From positions 1 through 64,000 of the forward strand of contig JAAETH010000276.1 in the NCBI GenBank assembly GCA_024228575.1: a stretch of DNA of 64,000 nucleotides, written 5' to 3'. The notes beneath the pieces were generated by a model that was not told where the DNA came from, did not search any database, and saw only the letters and a program-made list of their open reading frames with translations. Of this stretch, positions 55,276 to 63,268 are shown one piece after another. Each line of letters begins with the position of its first letter. Position 1 is the first letter of the stretch. The stretch is from Actinomycetes bacterium (lineage in GTDB: Bacteria; Actinomycetota; Acidimicrobiia; Acidimicrobiales; Poriferisodalaceae). Position numbers and translations under genes: made by a program.

Positions 55276-57062
55276 TGGCCGGCTGGATGGCTGCTGGTGT
55301 CGACGCTGACGACCGGCTCGACTTCGACGCGGCGAGACATGTTCTCAGATCGACCGCACGACGAATGCGCCCCTACCGCGGCACCGCTGTGGGGGCCGTC
55401 GCACTACTGATGATCTGGACCGCCTTGTTGGTCGTGCTGCCGGTCCTGTTCGGCAGGGCGGTCGACGCGATCGACTCGGGCAATCGGGAGGTGCTCAATC
55501 GCACGATCGTTGTCTACATCGCAATCACCGTCGTCAACTACTTCTTGTGGCGGGCTGCGATCATCGGGATTTCGCGCACCGGCGAGGCCTTCCTTCGAGA
55601 CTTGCGCAGGACTGTCTTCTCGCACCTGCTTCGGTTGTCGATGCCGTACTTCGACCGCGAGAAGGCGGGAGTCATCGTCTCGAGGATGACCTCGGACATC
55701 GACTCGCTCGCCGAGGTTGTTCAGTTCGGCCTACAGATGTTTGTGGCGAACGCACTCCTGCTCGGGGCCGTCGCAGTCGTTCTCGCCGTGCTCAGCTGGC
55801 AACTGTTTGTGGTGTGTCTGGTCTCGATCCCATTGATCTACGTGGCGAGCCGCAAATTCCGACGCGATGCCAACGCTGCCTATCTGCAGGTCCGCGACGG
55901 AATCGGCTCGATGTTGTCGAGGCTCCAAGAAGGCCTCGCCGGTGTTCGCGTGATCCAGGCGTATGCACGTACCGACATCGAGGCCGAACGATTTCACGAT
56001 GTGAACCACGACCTCTTCCAGTCGCACATGAAGTCGACCCGAGTCGCTGCCTGGTACCTCCCCATCATCGACATGTCCGGTGTTGGCACGACGGCACTCG
56101 CCATAGCGGTTGGCGGCTGGATGGCGCGCGACGGTCAACTGTCGATTGGAACGGTTGTCGCCTTCATCTTGTTGCTGCAGAACCTCTTCGAGCCGGTCCA
56201 GCAGCTGAGCCAACTGTTCAACATGATCCAGTCCGCAGGAGCGAGCCTGCACAAGCTCTATGAACTCCTCGAGGAACCGGTCGAGGTTGCAGAGTCCTCG
56301 GAGCCCGTCGTGTTGTCCGGGCGCGGTGTTGTCGAGGTATCTGGCGTGGGGTTCGCCTACAACGATGGTGTTTCCGTTCTCGCGGACGTCGATCTGTGCA
56401 TTGCGGAGGGCGAGCGACTTGCCCTCGTCGGTCCGACGGGCGCCGGCAAGTCGACCTTGGCCAAACTCATCGCGCGGCTCTACGACCCGACCGAGGGCAA
56501 CATCTCCTACAACGGCACCGATCTGCGTGACGCGTCGCTCGAATCCTTGCGCAAACGCGTCGTAGCGGTACCTCAGGAGGGTCACCTGTTCGATGGCACG
56601 GTCCGCGACAACATCAGGGTGGCCAAGGCCGACGCGACCGACGACGAGATCGTTGCTGCGCTGAAACGTATCGGGGTGCTCGAGCGGTTCGAGGGCCTTC
56701 CCGACGGTATCGAGACCGAGGTTCGCGAGCGCGGCTCGCGTTTGTCGGCCGGCGAACGTCAGCTTGTGTCGCTCGCTCGGGCCGCCATTGTTGATCCGGG
56801 AGTCCTCATCCTCGACGAGGCGACATCGTCGCTCGACCCCGGTACAGAATCCATCGTCGAGGGTGCCATGGAGGCCCTGATGGCGAACCGCACGACGATC
56901 GTCATCGCTCATCGTCTCACGACGGCATCGCGCTGCGATCGTATCGGTGTCGTCGATGGAGGACGGCTGGTCGAACTCGGCTCACACGAGGAACTGATGA
57001 ACCTCGATGGGGCCTATGCATCCTTGTTCTCGACCTGGATCGGTGCCCAGAATCCGACCTAG
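55275..57062 (+). CDS. ABC exporter half-transporter (catalytic NBD partner)
   Basis: A 595-residue fused transporter starting at ATG 55275 with a 1-bp overlap of the preceding stop. The NBD has Walker A VGPTGAGKSTLAKL, Walker B LILDEATSSLDPGTE with the catalytic Glu, and a non-canonical signature LSAGERQLVSLAR instead of LSGGQ. This is complementary to the first subunit, so one ATP site is canonical and the other degenerate, as in BmrCD/TM287-288-type heterodimers. Substrate unknown. Confidence 0.9.
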   Translation: MAGWMAAGVDADDRLDFDAARHVLRSTARRMRPYRGTAVGAVALLMIWTALLVVLPVLFGRAVDAIDSGNREVLNRTIVVYIAITVVNYFLWRAAIIGISRTGEAFLRDLRRTVFSHLLRLSMPYFDREKAGVIVSRMTSDIDSLAEVVQFGLQMFVANALLLGAVAVVLAVLSWQLFVVCLVSIPLIYVASRKFRRDANAAYLQVRDGIGSMLSRLQEGLAGVRVIQAYARTDIEAERFHDVNHDLFQSHMKSTRVAAWYLPIIDMSGVGTTALAIAVGGWMARDGQLSIGTVVAFILLLQNLFEPVQQLSQLFNMIQSAGASLHKLYELLEEPVEVAESSEPVVLSGRGVVEVSGVGFAYNDGVSVLADVDLCIAEGERLALVGPTGAGKSTLAKLIARLYDPTEGNISYNGTDLRDASLESLRKRVVAVPQEGHLFDGTVRDNIRVAKADATDDEIVAALKRIGVLERFEGLPDGIETEVRERGSRLSAGERQLVSLARAAIVDPGVLILDEATSSLDPGTESIVEGAMEALMANRTTIVIAHRLTTASRCDRIGVVDGGRLVELGSHEELMNLDGAYASLFSTWIGAQNPT

Positions 57063-57118
57063 ATCGAGCAACATCTCGCCATCGCGCTACCGTCGGCACA
57101 GTTCCACGAGGGGTTGAG

Positions 57119-58102
57119 TTGCCGTCTATTCGAACCGAGATAACCGAGATCGTCACCGGGCTGGGAATGCTCGGCTATGACTCCCTCGAGAGGGCTCTCG
57201 TGCGCCAGCCGCGCGAGATTTCTGATGTTCCCGCCCCGACCTGGGAGGCGGTAGCGGCTGCCGTCGACGACCCCAAGTTCAGGGTCGATGCCGCGGGTGC
57301 ATGGCGCAACGGGGTCGTCTTCTTCGAGAGCGACGAGGGGCTGCGGCGCCGACCACCCCTGTCGATCGAGTGGAAGGGAGGGCACAAGGCCCCGGGCCTC
57401 GAGACCGTGCCCGTGGACCTGAGGGTCGATCACGTCTTCCTGATCTCGTGCAAGTATGCCAGCAAGATCCTGCTCAATGCGTCCCCGAGCCAGCTGTTCC
57501 TCTCCGAGCCGCCGTCGGGTGACTGGTACGACGAGGTCGCCCCCGATCAGCACCAGGCCCTGTACGAAGCGGCGCGGGTTCACTCCGGCGACGGGGAGCT
57601 GCCGGCGTTTGTCACCGACCTCGCCAAACACCACAGATCCCGCTTGCGTCCAACGCTCGGCGAATGGAGCGTCGAGTGTGCCGATGCGTACAAGGAGCTG
57701 AGCCTCGAAGTTGGCCGGGCGTCGGCGTTGCGGTGGCGTGAAGGGTTGTCCTCCAAACGCCGACGTGAGGCCATGCTCTGGCGCCTCTTGCGCATCGGAC
57801 CGGCCCCATACTTCGTCCTGGGGTCGGCCGGAAACAAGACGTTGCGCGTACGTGTCACCACCCCGTGGGACTGGCGTCGGCGCTTCGAGTTCAAGGACTT
57901 CGAGTGTTGGGGGGAAGATGCTGGACAGCCCCGTGTCGGATGGCGGGCCACCGTGCGCGACCACAACAGCGCCCATGACAAGGCGGTCGAAGGCCACGTC
58001 GAGATCAGGTGGAGCCACGGCCGCTTCGGACAATCACCGGAGGCGAAGGTCTACCTGGACACCGCCCACGACGCGGTTCCCGGCTATCTACCCCTGAGGT
58101 GA
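57119..58102 (+). CDS. conserved hypothetical protein, possible nuclease-like fold
   Basis: A 327-residue protein from a TTG at 57119 (GAGGGG upstream). A central segment reads LSIEWKGGHKAPGLETVPVD and then RVDHVFLISCKYASKILL, an E...D-x-x-x-x-x-S-C-K arrangement like a PD-(D/E)XK nuclease core. The C-terminal part is basic with many W/R residues (TTPWDWRRRFEFKDFECW). No characterised homologue is recognised. It is immediately upstream of sufB but with 104 bp between them. Function is open. Confidence 0.6.
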   Translation: MPSIRTEITEIVTGLGMLGYDSLERALVRQPREISDVPAPTWEAVAAAVDDPKFRVDAAGAWRNGVVFFESDEGLRRRPPLSIEWKGGHKAPGLETVPVDLRVDHVFLISCKYASKILLNASPSQLFLSEPPSGDWYDEVAPDQHQALYEAARVHSGDGELPAFVTDLAKHHRSRLRPTLGEWSVECADAYKELSLEVGRASALRWREGLSSKRRREAMLWRLLRIGPAPYFVLGSAGNKTLRVRVTTPWDWRRRFEFKDFECWGEDAGQPRVGWRATVRDHNSAHDKAVEGHVEIRWSHGRFGQSPEAKVYLDTAHDAVPGYLPLR

Positions 58103-58135
58103 GCGTCCCTGCGACGCATTTTCCACTTGGATTGT

Positions 58136-58151
58136 TACTATCTGCGTAGTA
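58136..58151. promoter_or_regulatory. inverted repeat upstream of sufB
   Basis: TACTA, 6-nt spacer and TAGTA lie 56 bp before the sufB ATG. Suf operons are often controlled by Fe-S regulators such as SufR or IscR binding inverted repeats; assignment here is inference only. Confidence 0.35.
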
Positions 58152-58206
58152 GAAATTCGCTTTCGCACGCCGACACGCGAGCGTGCGCAGAAGGACCTGA
58201 CCCGAG

Positions 58207-59604
58207 ATGACAAACATCGGTATCGACCTCAGCCGTTACCAACTCGGTTGGAGCGACGAAGAGGACTATGTCTTCAAGCCGCGGCGCGGACTCGATGAAG
58301 AGCTCATCCGCGAGATGTCGTGGATGAAGGGTGAACCCGAGTGGATGCGCGACTTTCGCCTGCGCAGCTACGAGATATTCAAGCGCAAGCCCCTGCCCAA
58401 CTGGGGCGGCGACTTGTCGGAGATCTACTTCGACGACATCTTCTACTACATCAAGCCCACCGAGGGTCAGGTCGACAAGTGGGAAGATCTTCCCGATGCG
58501 GTCAAGGACACCTACGAGAAGCTCGGCATTCCCGAAGCCGAGCGCAAGTATCTCGCCGGCGTAACTGCCCAATACGAGTCAGAGGTGGTCTACCACCGCA
58601 ACCGCGAAGATCTCGAAGAGCAGGGAGTCCTGTTCTGCGACATGGACACAGCCGTAAGGGAGTATCCCGAGCTTGTTCGGTCCTACTTCGGCACCATCAT
58701 CCCGCCGGGTGACAACAAGTTCTCCGCCCTGAACTCGGCGGTCTGGTCGGGTGGTTCGTTCATCTACGTGCCTCCCGGTGTCGAGGTCGAGATGCCACTC
58801 CAGGCGTATTTCCGCATCAACGCCGAGAACATGGGCCAGTTCGAGCGCACGCTGATCATCGCCGATGAGGGCGCGAAGGTTCACTACATCGAGGGTTGCT
58901 CGGCACCGGTGTACACCTCCGATTCGCTGCATTCTGCGGTGGTCGAACTGGTCGCAAAGGACCATGGTCGCATCACCTACACGACCATTCAGAACTGGTC
59001 GCCCAATGTGTTCAATCTGGTCACGAAACGCGCCGTCGCCTACGAGGGTGCTCACGTCGAGTGGATCGACGGCAACATCGGCAGCCGTCTGACGATGAAA
59101 TACCCGGCCGTCTACCTGATGGGGCCGAAGGCGTCGGGTGAGGTTCTGTCGGTCGCCTACGCCGGTGCCGGTCAGCACCAGGACGCCGGCGCAAAGATGG
59201 TGCACGTCGCTCCCGAGACGACGTCGAAGATCGTCTCGAAGTCGATCAGCAAGGACGGCGGACGCACCAGCTATCGCGGACTGGTCAGGGTCGAGGAAGG
59301 TGCGTCGGGTTCAAAAAGCCATGTGCAGTGCGACGCCCTGCTGCTCGACGAGATCAGCCGATCCGACACCTATCCCTATCAGGAGATCGGCGAGCGCGAC
59401 GCACACGTCGGCCACGAGGCCACGGTGTCGCGTGTTGCCGACGACCAGCTGTTCTATCTGCGCAGCCGTGGCCTCACCGAAGAGCAGGCGATGGGAATGA
59501 TCGTCAACGGCTTCATCGAGCCGGTCACACGCACACTGCCGATGGAGTACGCGGTCGAGTGGAGCCGGCTCATCGAACTCCAGATGGAAGGCTCCATCGG
59601 CTGA
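58207..59604 (+). CDS. sufB: Fe-S cluster assembly scaffold protein SufB
   Basis: A 465-residue beta-helix protein of the SUF scaffold complex (SufBCD) that assembles [Fe-S] clusters from SufS sulfur. Landmarks are SWMKGEPEWMRDFRLRSYEI, PEAERKYLAGVTAQYESEVV, PPGDNKFSALNSAVWSGGSF, VEGCSAPVYTS-like YIEGCSAPVYTSDSLHSAVV and GRTSYRGLVRVEEGASGS. The conserved Cys in EGCSAP is present. No sufC, sufD or sufS flanks it; the next gene is on the opposite strand. A TACTA/TAGTA inverted repeat precedes it. Confidence 0.93.
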   Translation: MTNIGIDLSRYQLGWSDEEDYVFKPRRGLDEELIREMSWMKGEPEWMRDFRLRSYEIFKRKPLPNWGGDLSEIYFDDIFYYIKPTEGQVDKWEDLPDAVKDTYEKLGIPEAERKYLAGVTAQYESEVVYHRNREDLEEQGVLFCDMDTAVREYPELVRSYFGTIIPPGDNKFSALNSAVWSGGSFIYVPPGVEVEMPLQAYFRINAENMGQFERTLIIADEGAKVHYIEGCSAPVYTSDSLHSAVVELVAKDHGRITYTTIQNWSPNVFNLVTKRAVAYEGAHVEWIDGNIGSRLTMKYPAVYLMGPKASGEVLSVAYAGAGQHQDAGAKMVHVAPETTSKIVSKSISKDGGRTSYRGLVRVEEGASGSKSHVQCDALLLDEISRSDTYPYQEIGERDAHVGHEATVSRVADDQLFYLRSRGLTEEQAMGMIVNGFIEPVTRTLPMEYAVEWSRLIELQMEGSIG

Positions 59605-59645
59605 ACCCGGGAACCCGTTGGGTCCCTACGGGGTCGGACACCTCG

Positions 59646-60173
59646 TCAGAGTGGCGTCACCAGGTGGAGCCAGATCGGATCGCTCACACCCTTGACCGAG
59701 GCTGGACCGACCGGGAGCAGCTCGATGCCTGCCGGGGTCGGTGAGGAACAGTCCGTGATCGCCTCGGTGGCAAGCAGTTCGCCCGGCCCGGCGAGATCGG
59801 CCACGCGAGCGGCGATATTCACCGTCTGGCCGACGAGGTCGTCGCCGCGTCGAACCACCTCGCCATGGTGAATGCCCATGCGCACCGGCAGTGGAAATGT
59901 ACCCGTATCGCGTGCCCGCTCGAAACTCGCCAGTAGGGCCGACGCGACACCCAGCGCCGGTCGAGCGTCTCCCAGCCAGATCATCAGGCCGTCGCCCAAC
60001 TCCTTGACCACGCGGGCCTCGGGGTGGGCTTCGAGGGTGCCCCTGGTCAGGTCTAGTTGTGCGTCCAGGGCGGCTACTGCAGCCTGATCTCCGGCGACGT
60101 CGTTGAACTCGGTGAAGCCCACGAGGTCGGTGAACAGGACCGCCCCGATGGATGTCTCGAGCGTCTCCATCAT
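59646..60173 (-). CDS. stand-alone class III adenylate/guanylate cyclase
   Basis: A 175-residue single-domain cyclase beginning MMETLETSIGAVLFTDLVGF. The metal-binding aspartates are in FTDLVGFTEFND and VVKELGDGLMIWLG; the conserved RMGIHHGEVVRRGDDLVGQT and VNIAARVADLAGPG complete the core. It probably makes cAMP from ATP. Its ATG overlaps the stop of the DUF4097 gene (ATGA), so expression is linked. A cNMP-binding protein is encoded at 11166-11582, but that is a distant gene. Confidence 0.85.
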   Translation of the reverse strand: MMETLETSIGAVLFTDLVGFTEFNDVAGDQAAVAALDAQLDLTRGTLEAHPEARVVKELGDGLMIWLGDARPALGVASALLASFERARDTGTFPLPVRMGIHHGEVVRRGDDLVGQTVNIAARVADLAGPGELLATEAITDCSSPTPAGIELLPVGPASVKGVSDPIWLHLVTPL

Positions 60174-60838
60174 TTGACGTCGACGCGGCCCGACACCGAT
60201 CGTGCCCTGACCACACAATCGCAGTCCGCGGGCAGATCGAGCGGACTGTCCATCTCGGCGGATCGGTGAGCGCGAGTGCCTGGAGGTTGCTTGATTTCGA
60301 TTCGACCAGACACGGTCTCGGCGTCGATGTCGGCGGCCTCGATCTGGGCGATGGAGATACGGCCACTGACGCAGTTGGCCTTGACCGATCCCGAGACCTC
60401 CGAGAGTTGAATGCGTCCACTGTTGGTCGAAACCTGAGCGCTTCCACATCTGCCGACCTCGATTCGGCCTGTATTGGACCTGATGCGGCACTCGTGTTCG
60501 ACGGCACCTACCACCACGGCACCACTCTTGACGCGAATGTCGACCGTACGAGCCTTGTCGACTGTCACGCGTCCCGAATTGGCCACCAGAGCAACACTGC
60601 CTAGTCTCCCGACGGTTTCGATGCGCCCCGAGTTGACCCCGATGACGATGTCGGCGCCCTCTGGGACCTTGACGACTAGTCGTGACTCGGCGTGATCGAC
60701 CGTGGTTGTGGTGCCATCGCGAGAGACGCGAGCCTTGCCCTCGATGGCGACCTCGGTCTGCTCGCCGGCTACCACCTTCACGCGATGACTGCCCGCGACA
60801 ATACGGACCACCGCCTCGTGTTCCCCGTGGTTCCCCAT
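60170..60838 (-). CDS. DUF4097-type beta-helix protein
   Basis: A 222-residue protein built from repeated short strands containing S-G-R (VIGVNSGRIETVGRLGSVAL; IRSNTGRIEVGRCGSAQVST; KANCVSGRISIAQIEAADID; DAETVSGRIEIKQ). This is the DUF4097 pattern of a parallel beta-helix that sits outside or near the envelope. The function is unknown. It directly precedes and is coupled to the cyclase gene; a regulatory or scaffolding role is possible. Confidence 0.75.
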   Translation of the reverse strand: MGNHGEHEAVVRIVAGSHRVKVVAGEQTEVAIEGKARVSRDGTTTTVDHAESRLVVKVPEGADIVIGVNSGRIETVGRLGSVALVANSGRVTVDKARTVDIRVKSGAVVVGAVEHECRIRSNTGRIEVGRCGSAQVSTNSGRIQLSEVSGSVKANCVSGRISIAQIEAADIDAETVSGRIEIKQPPGTRAHRSAEMDSPLDLPADCDCVVRARSVSGRVDVK

Positions 60839-61077
60839 ATGGCGAACCTACGGCCGTCGACCCTTCACCACAAGGCCGAAGCGGTGTGCCATCTGCCACG
60901 CAGCCGCACCGGTGCAGGCGTGGCGTCTGTCGTCTGCCGGCCAAAGTAGCCGCCAAGGGGTTTGTGACGAACGCGAGTCGGGTGTGACAAGGCTGTGGCG
61001 CTTCTGTGACATCACTCCCTCTTGGGAACCAGACCTGCTTGGCTGTTCGTCAGAGGGGTCGGACTCGGAGGTTCGAC

Positions 61078-62445
61078 ATGAAGACAAGAACTGTGTGGCG
61101 GGCCGTTGCACTCATCTTGGCGCTGCTGATGATGTCGGCAGCATGCGGAGATAGCAACGACAGCAGCTCCGATCAGGCGTCCGCGACGACCGTGGCCTAC
61201 GACACCAACGACTCCGACGAACCGGCGGAGGTGATCGAGGCCGACGGCGACGACGGTGGATCCGACCAGATGGCCGACATGGATGCCGAAGCCGAATCTC
61301 CGGCCGCAGAATCCGACGAATCGTTGGGCTCTGGTGCGGGTTCTCAGTCCTCGCTGGCTCCGGCCGATCTCGGGCGAGACATCGTCTTCACGGCGTTCAT
61401 CACCGTCGAGGTCGACGATGTGGCGACGGCGAGCAAGGCGGCTGTCGATGCCGTGGCCCCACTCGGAGGTCTCGTCTTCGGTCAGGACACCACCGTCGAC
61501 CCATACGCCCGAACCGTGCTCATCATCAAGGTTCAGCCAAAGGCGTTCGACGAAGCCCTCGCCCGATTGGGCGAGATCGGTGAACTTCGCGAGCAGAACG
61601 TCTCGGCCGAAGACGTCACCGAGCGTGTTGTCGACCTCGAGAGCCGGATCGTGACGGCCGAAGCGAGCGCGGAGCGGCTTCGTCTGTTCCTCGAGAACGC
61701 CACAACTCTCGAACAGGTGGCCGCGATGGAACGAGAACTGCAGCAGCGCGAAACCGATCTCGAACTGTTGAGGGGCCAGTTGCGCACCATCGAACGTGCT
61801 GTGTCGTTGGCGACCATCACGGTGACCATCGACGAGAGGCGTCCCGATCAGCCCAACCCCGAGTTGTCCATCGAGGTGACCGCCTACGTCGGGCACGACT
61901 CGGGCCGTGGGTGCGATTCGGCGGGTTTGCCCGAGCTGAACGAGGGTGAAGACGTCACGGTCTGCTACCGGATCGAGAACGTCGGGGACACCGACCTGAC
62001 CGATGTCGAGGTTGCCGATCCGCGCCGGTCGCGGCGCGATCGCATCGTGTCGAGCGGAGCAGTCCCAGACCTGTTCCAGCCTGGCGACGTTCGCATCTAC
62101 TACGTCGAGGTCGAGGCGGCCGAGCCAGACCTTGTCTCGAGGCCGAGGGTCTCCGCAGCAATCGTGGACTCCGATGACGGAGCCCCCGAGTCGGTCTCTG
62201 CCACGACCGATGTAGCGATGTACGTCGAGCCCGATGAATCACTTCCAGGGGTGGGCACCGTCGCCAAGCAGACCCTGTCGACGACCGTGTTTGTTCTGTA
62301 CCTGGTCTTCCTGGCTCTCATCGCCTTGAGCCCACTTCTCCTCATCGCCGGAGTCGTGTTCTGGCTGGTGCGCCGCCGGCGGCGCACCGCCCAGGCGGCG
62401 GCTCCTCTGCCCCAGCCCGCAGAAAGCCCTGTGGCAGAGGAGTAG
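61078..62445 (+). CDS. DUF4349-type membrane lipoprotein
   Basis: A 455-residue envelope protein. Residues 1-23 form a lipoprotein signal peptide ending at the lipobox LMMSAAC, with Cys23 as lipid site. An acidic, low-complexity segment follows, then the DUF4349 region (IVFTAFITVEVDDVATASKA; NVSAEDVTERVVDLESRIVT; a coiled coil) and a C-terminal transmembrane helix (VFVLYLVFLALIALSPLLLI) with a basic tail. Such proteins probably sit at the membrane; their role is unknown. I chose ATG 61078. Confidence 0.8.
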   Translation: MKTRTVWRAVALILALLMMSAACGDSNDSSSDQASATTVAYDTNDSDEPAEVIEADGDDGGSDQMADMDAEAESPAAESDESLGSGAGSQSSLAPADLGRDIVFTAFITVEVDDVATASKAAVDAVAPLGGLVFGQDTTVDPYARTVLIIKVQPKAFDEALARLGEIGELREQNVSAEDVTERVVDLESRIVTAEASAERLRLFLENATTLEQVAAMERELQQRETDLELLRGQLRTIERAVSLATITVTIDERRPDQPNPELSIEVTAYVGHDSGRGCDSAGLPELNEGEDVTVCYRIENVGDTDLTDVEVADPRRSRRDRIVSSGAVPDLFQPGDVRIYYVEVEAAEPDLVSRPRVSAAIVDSDDGAPESVSATTDVAMYVEPDESLPGVGTVAKQTLSTTVFVLYLVFLALIALSPLLLIAGVVFWLVRRRRRTAQAAAPLPQPAESPVAEE

Positions 62446-62514
62446 GAGGGAACGGGGCCGGCCGATCTGGTGGCATCGGTCGGCCCCGCCGCCTGTTCGG
62501 GTGAACACGGTAGG

Positions 62515-62640
62515 ACCAGCAGTAGTCACAGAAGAGGAACTCGCAGCCAAACGAAGCGACGCAGCCGAAGGCTGAACGGCGGCTGGCACCCCGATTTGAT
62601 ACCTGTCGCTCCACGGTGCGTGACTGGATCTGTATCGCCC
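62515..62640 (+). pseudogene. internally deleted DUF222 (REP13E12-type) remnant
   Basis: Bases 62515-62575 match 6658-6711 of the intact DUF222-HNH gene (encoding VVTEEELAAKRSDAAEG), and bases 62584-62638 match 6829-6883, with about 120 bp missing between. A stretch of 28 bases around 62600-62630 is identical to the intact gene. An in-frame stop and frame changes make it non-functional. The near-identity over this distance (about 56 kb apart) suggests a recent duplication or gene conversion. Confidence 0.8.
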
Positions 62641-62671
62641 GCGGGACACCTGCCCCACGTAGGGTCTTGAC

Positions 62672-63256
62672 ATGAACCAGTCTCGCCTGAAGCCCGTAAC
62701 CACCGCGGATGCCAACGAGGAGCAGCTCGAGGTGTGGGAGCGCATCGTGGCCTCTCGTGGCGGAGCCGACAGGTTGACCGGTGCCGATGGCGGCCTGATG
62801 GGGCCGTTCAACGCGATGGTGTCGAGTCCGACGATCGGTAGGCGGGTTGCCGAGCTCGGTGCAGCGGTCAGGCGCGAGAGCAGTCTTCCGGAGAACCTCC
62901 TCGAGCTGGCGATCTGCACGACCGGTGCTCACTGGAAGGCCAACTTCGAATGGTGGGCTCACAGGGCGCTGGCGGTGACCGCCGGCGTGGACGAGGACAT
63001 CCTCGACTCCATCGAGGTCGGTGGCGATCCGAAGTTCGCCGATGCGGCCGAGCAGGCGGTACATGGGTTCGCCAGCCGACTGGTCGCCGATGGTCGAGTC
63101 GACGACTCGACCTGGGCGACGGCGAAGGAGCACCTCACCGACCAACAGCTCGTCGACCTGGTCACGACGATCGGCTACTACTGCCTCATCAGCGCGACGC
63201 TGAATGCCTTCCAGATTCCCCTGCCGGAAGGTCAAGATCCGATCTGGCCCGAGTGA
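62672..63256 (+). CDS. carboxymuconolactone-decarboxylase-family protein
   Basis: A 194-residue helical protein of the CMD/AhpD superfamily, with ELAICTTGAHWKANFEWWAH and DQQLVDLVTTIGYYCLISAT. The AhpD-type C-x-x-C redox motif is absent (NFEWWAH), so it is not a peroxidase-type member; a decarboxylase or other enzyme role is more likely. It starts with ATG 62672 right after the DUF222 remnant. Confidence 0.85.
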   Translation: MNQSRLKPVTTADANEEQLEVWERIVASRGGADRLTGADGGLMGPFNAMVSSPTIGRRVAELGAAVRRESSLPENLLELAICTTGAHWKANFEWWAHRALAVTAGVDEDILDSIEVGGDPKFADAAEQAVHGFASRLVADGRVDDSTWATAKEHLTDQQLVDLVTTIGYYCLISATLNAFQIPLPEGQDPIWPE

Positions 63257-63268
63257 TTCGTTCGGCTG

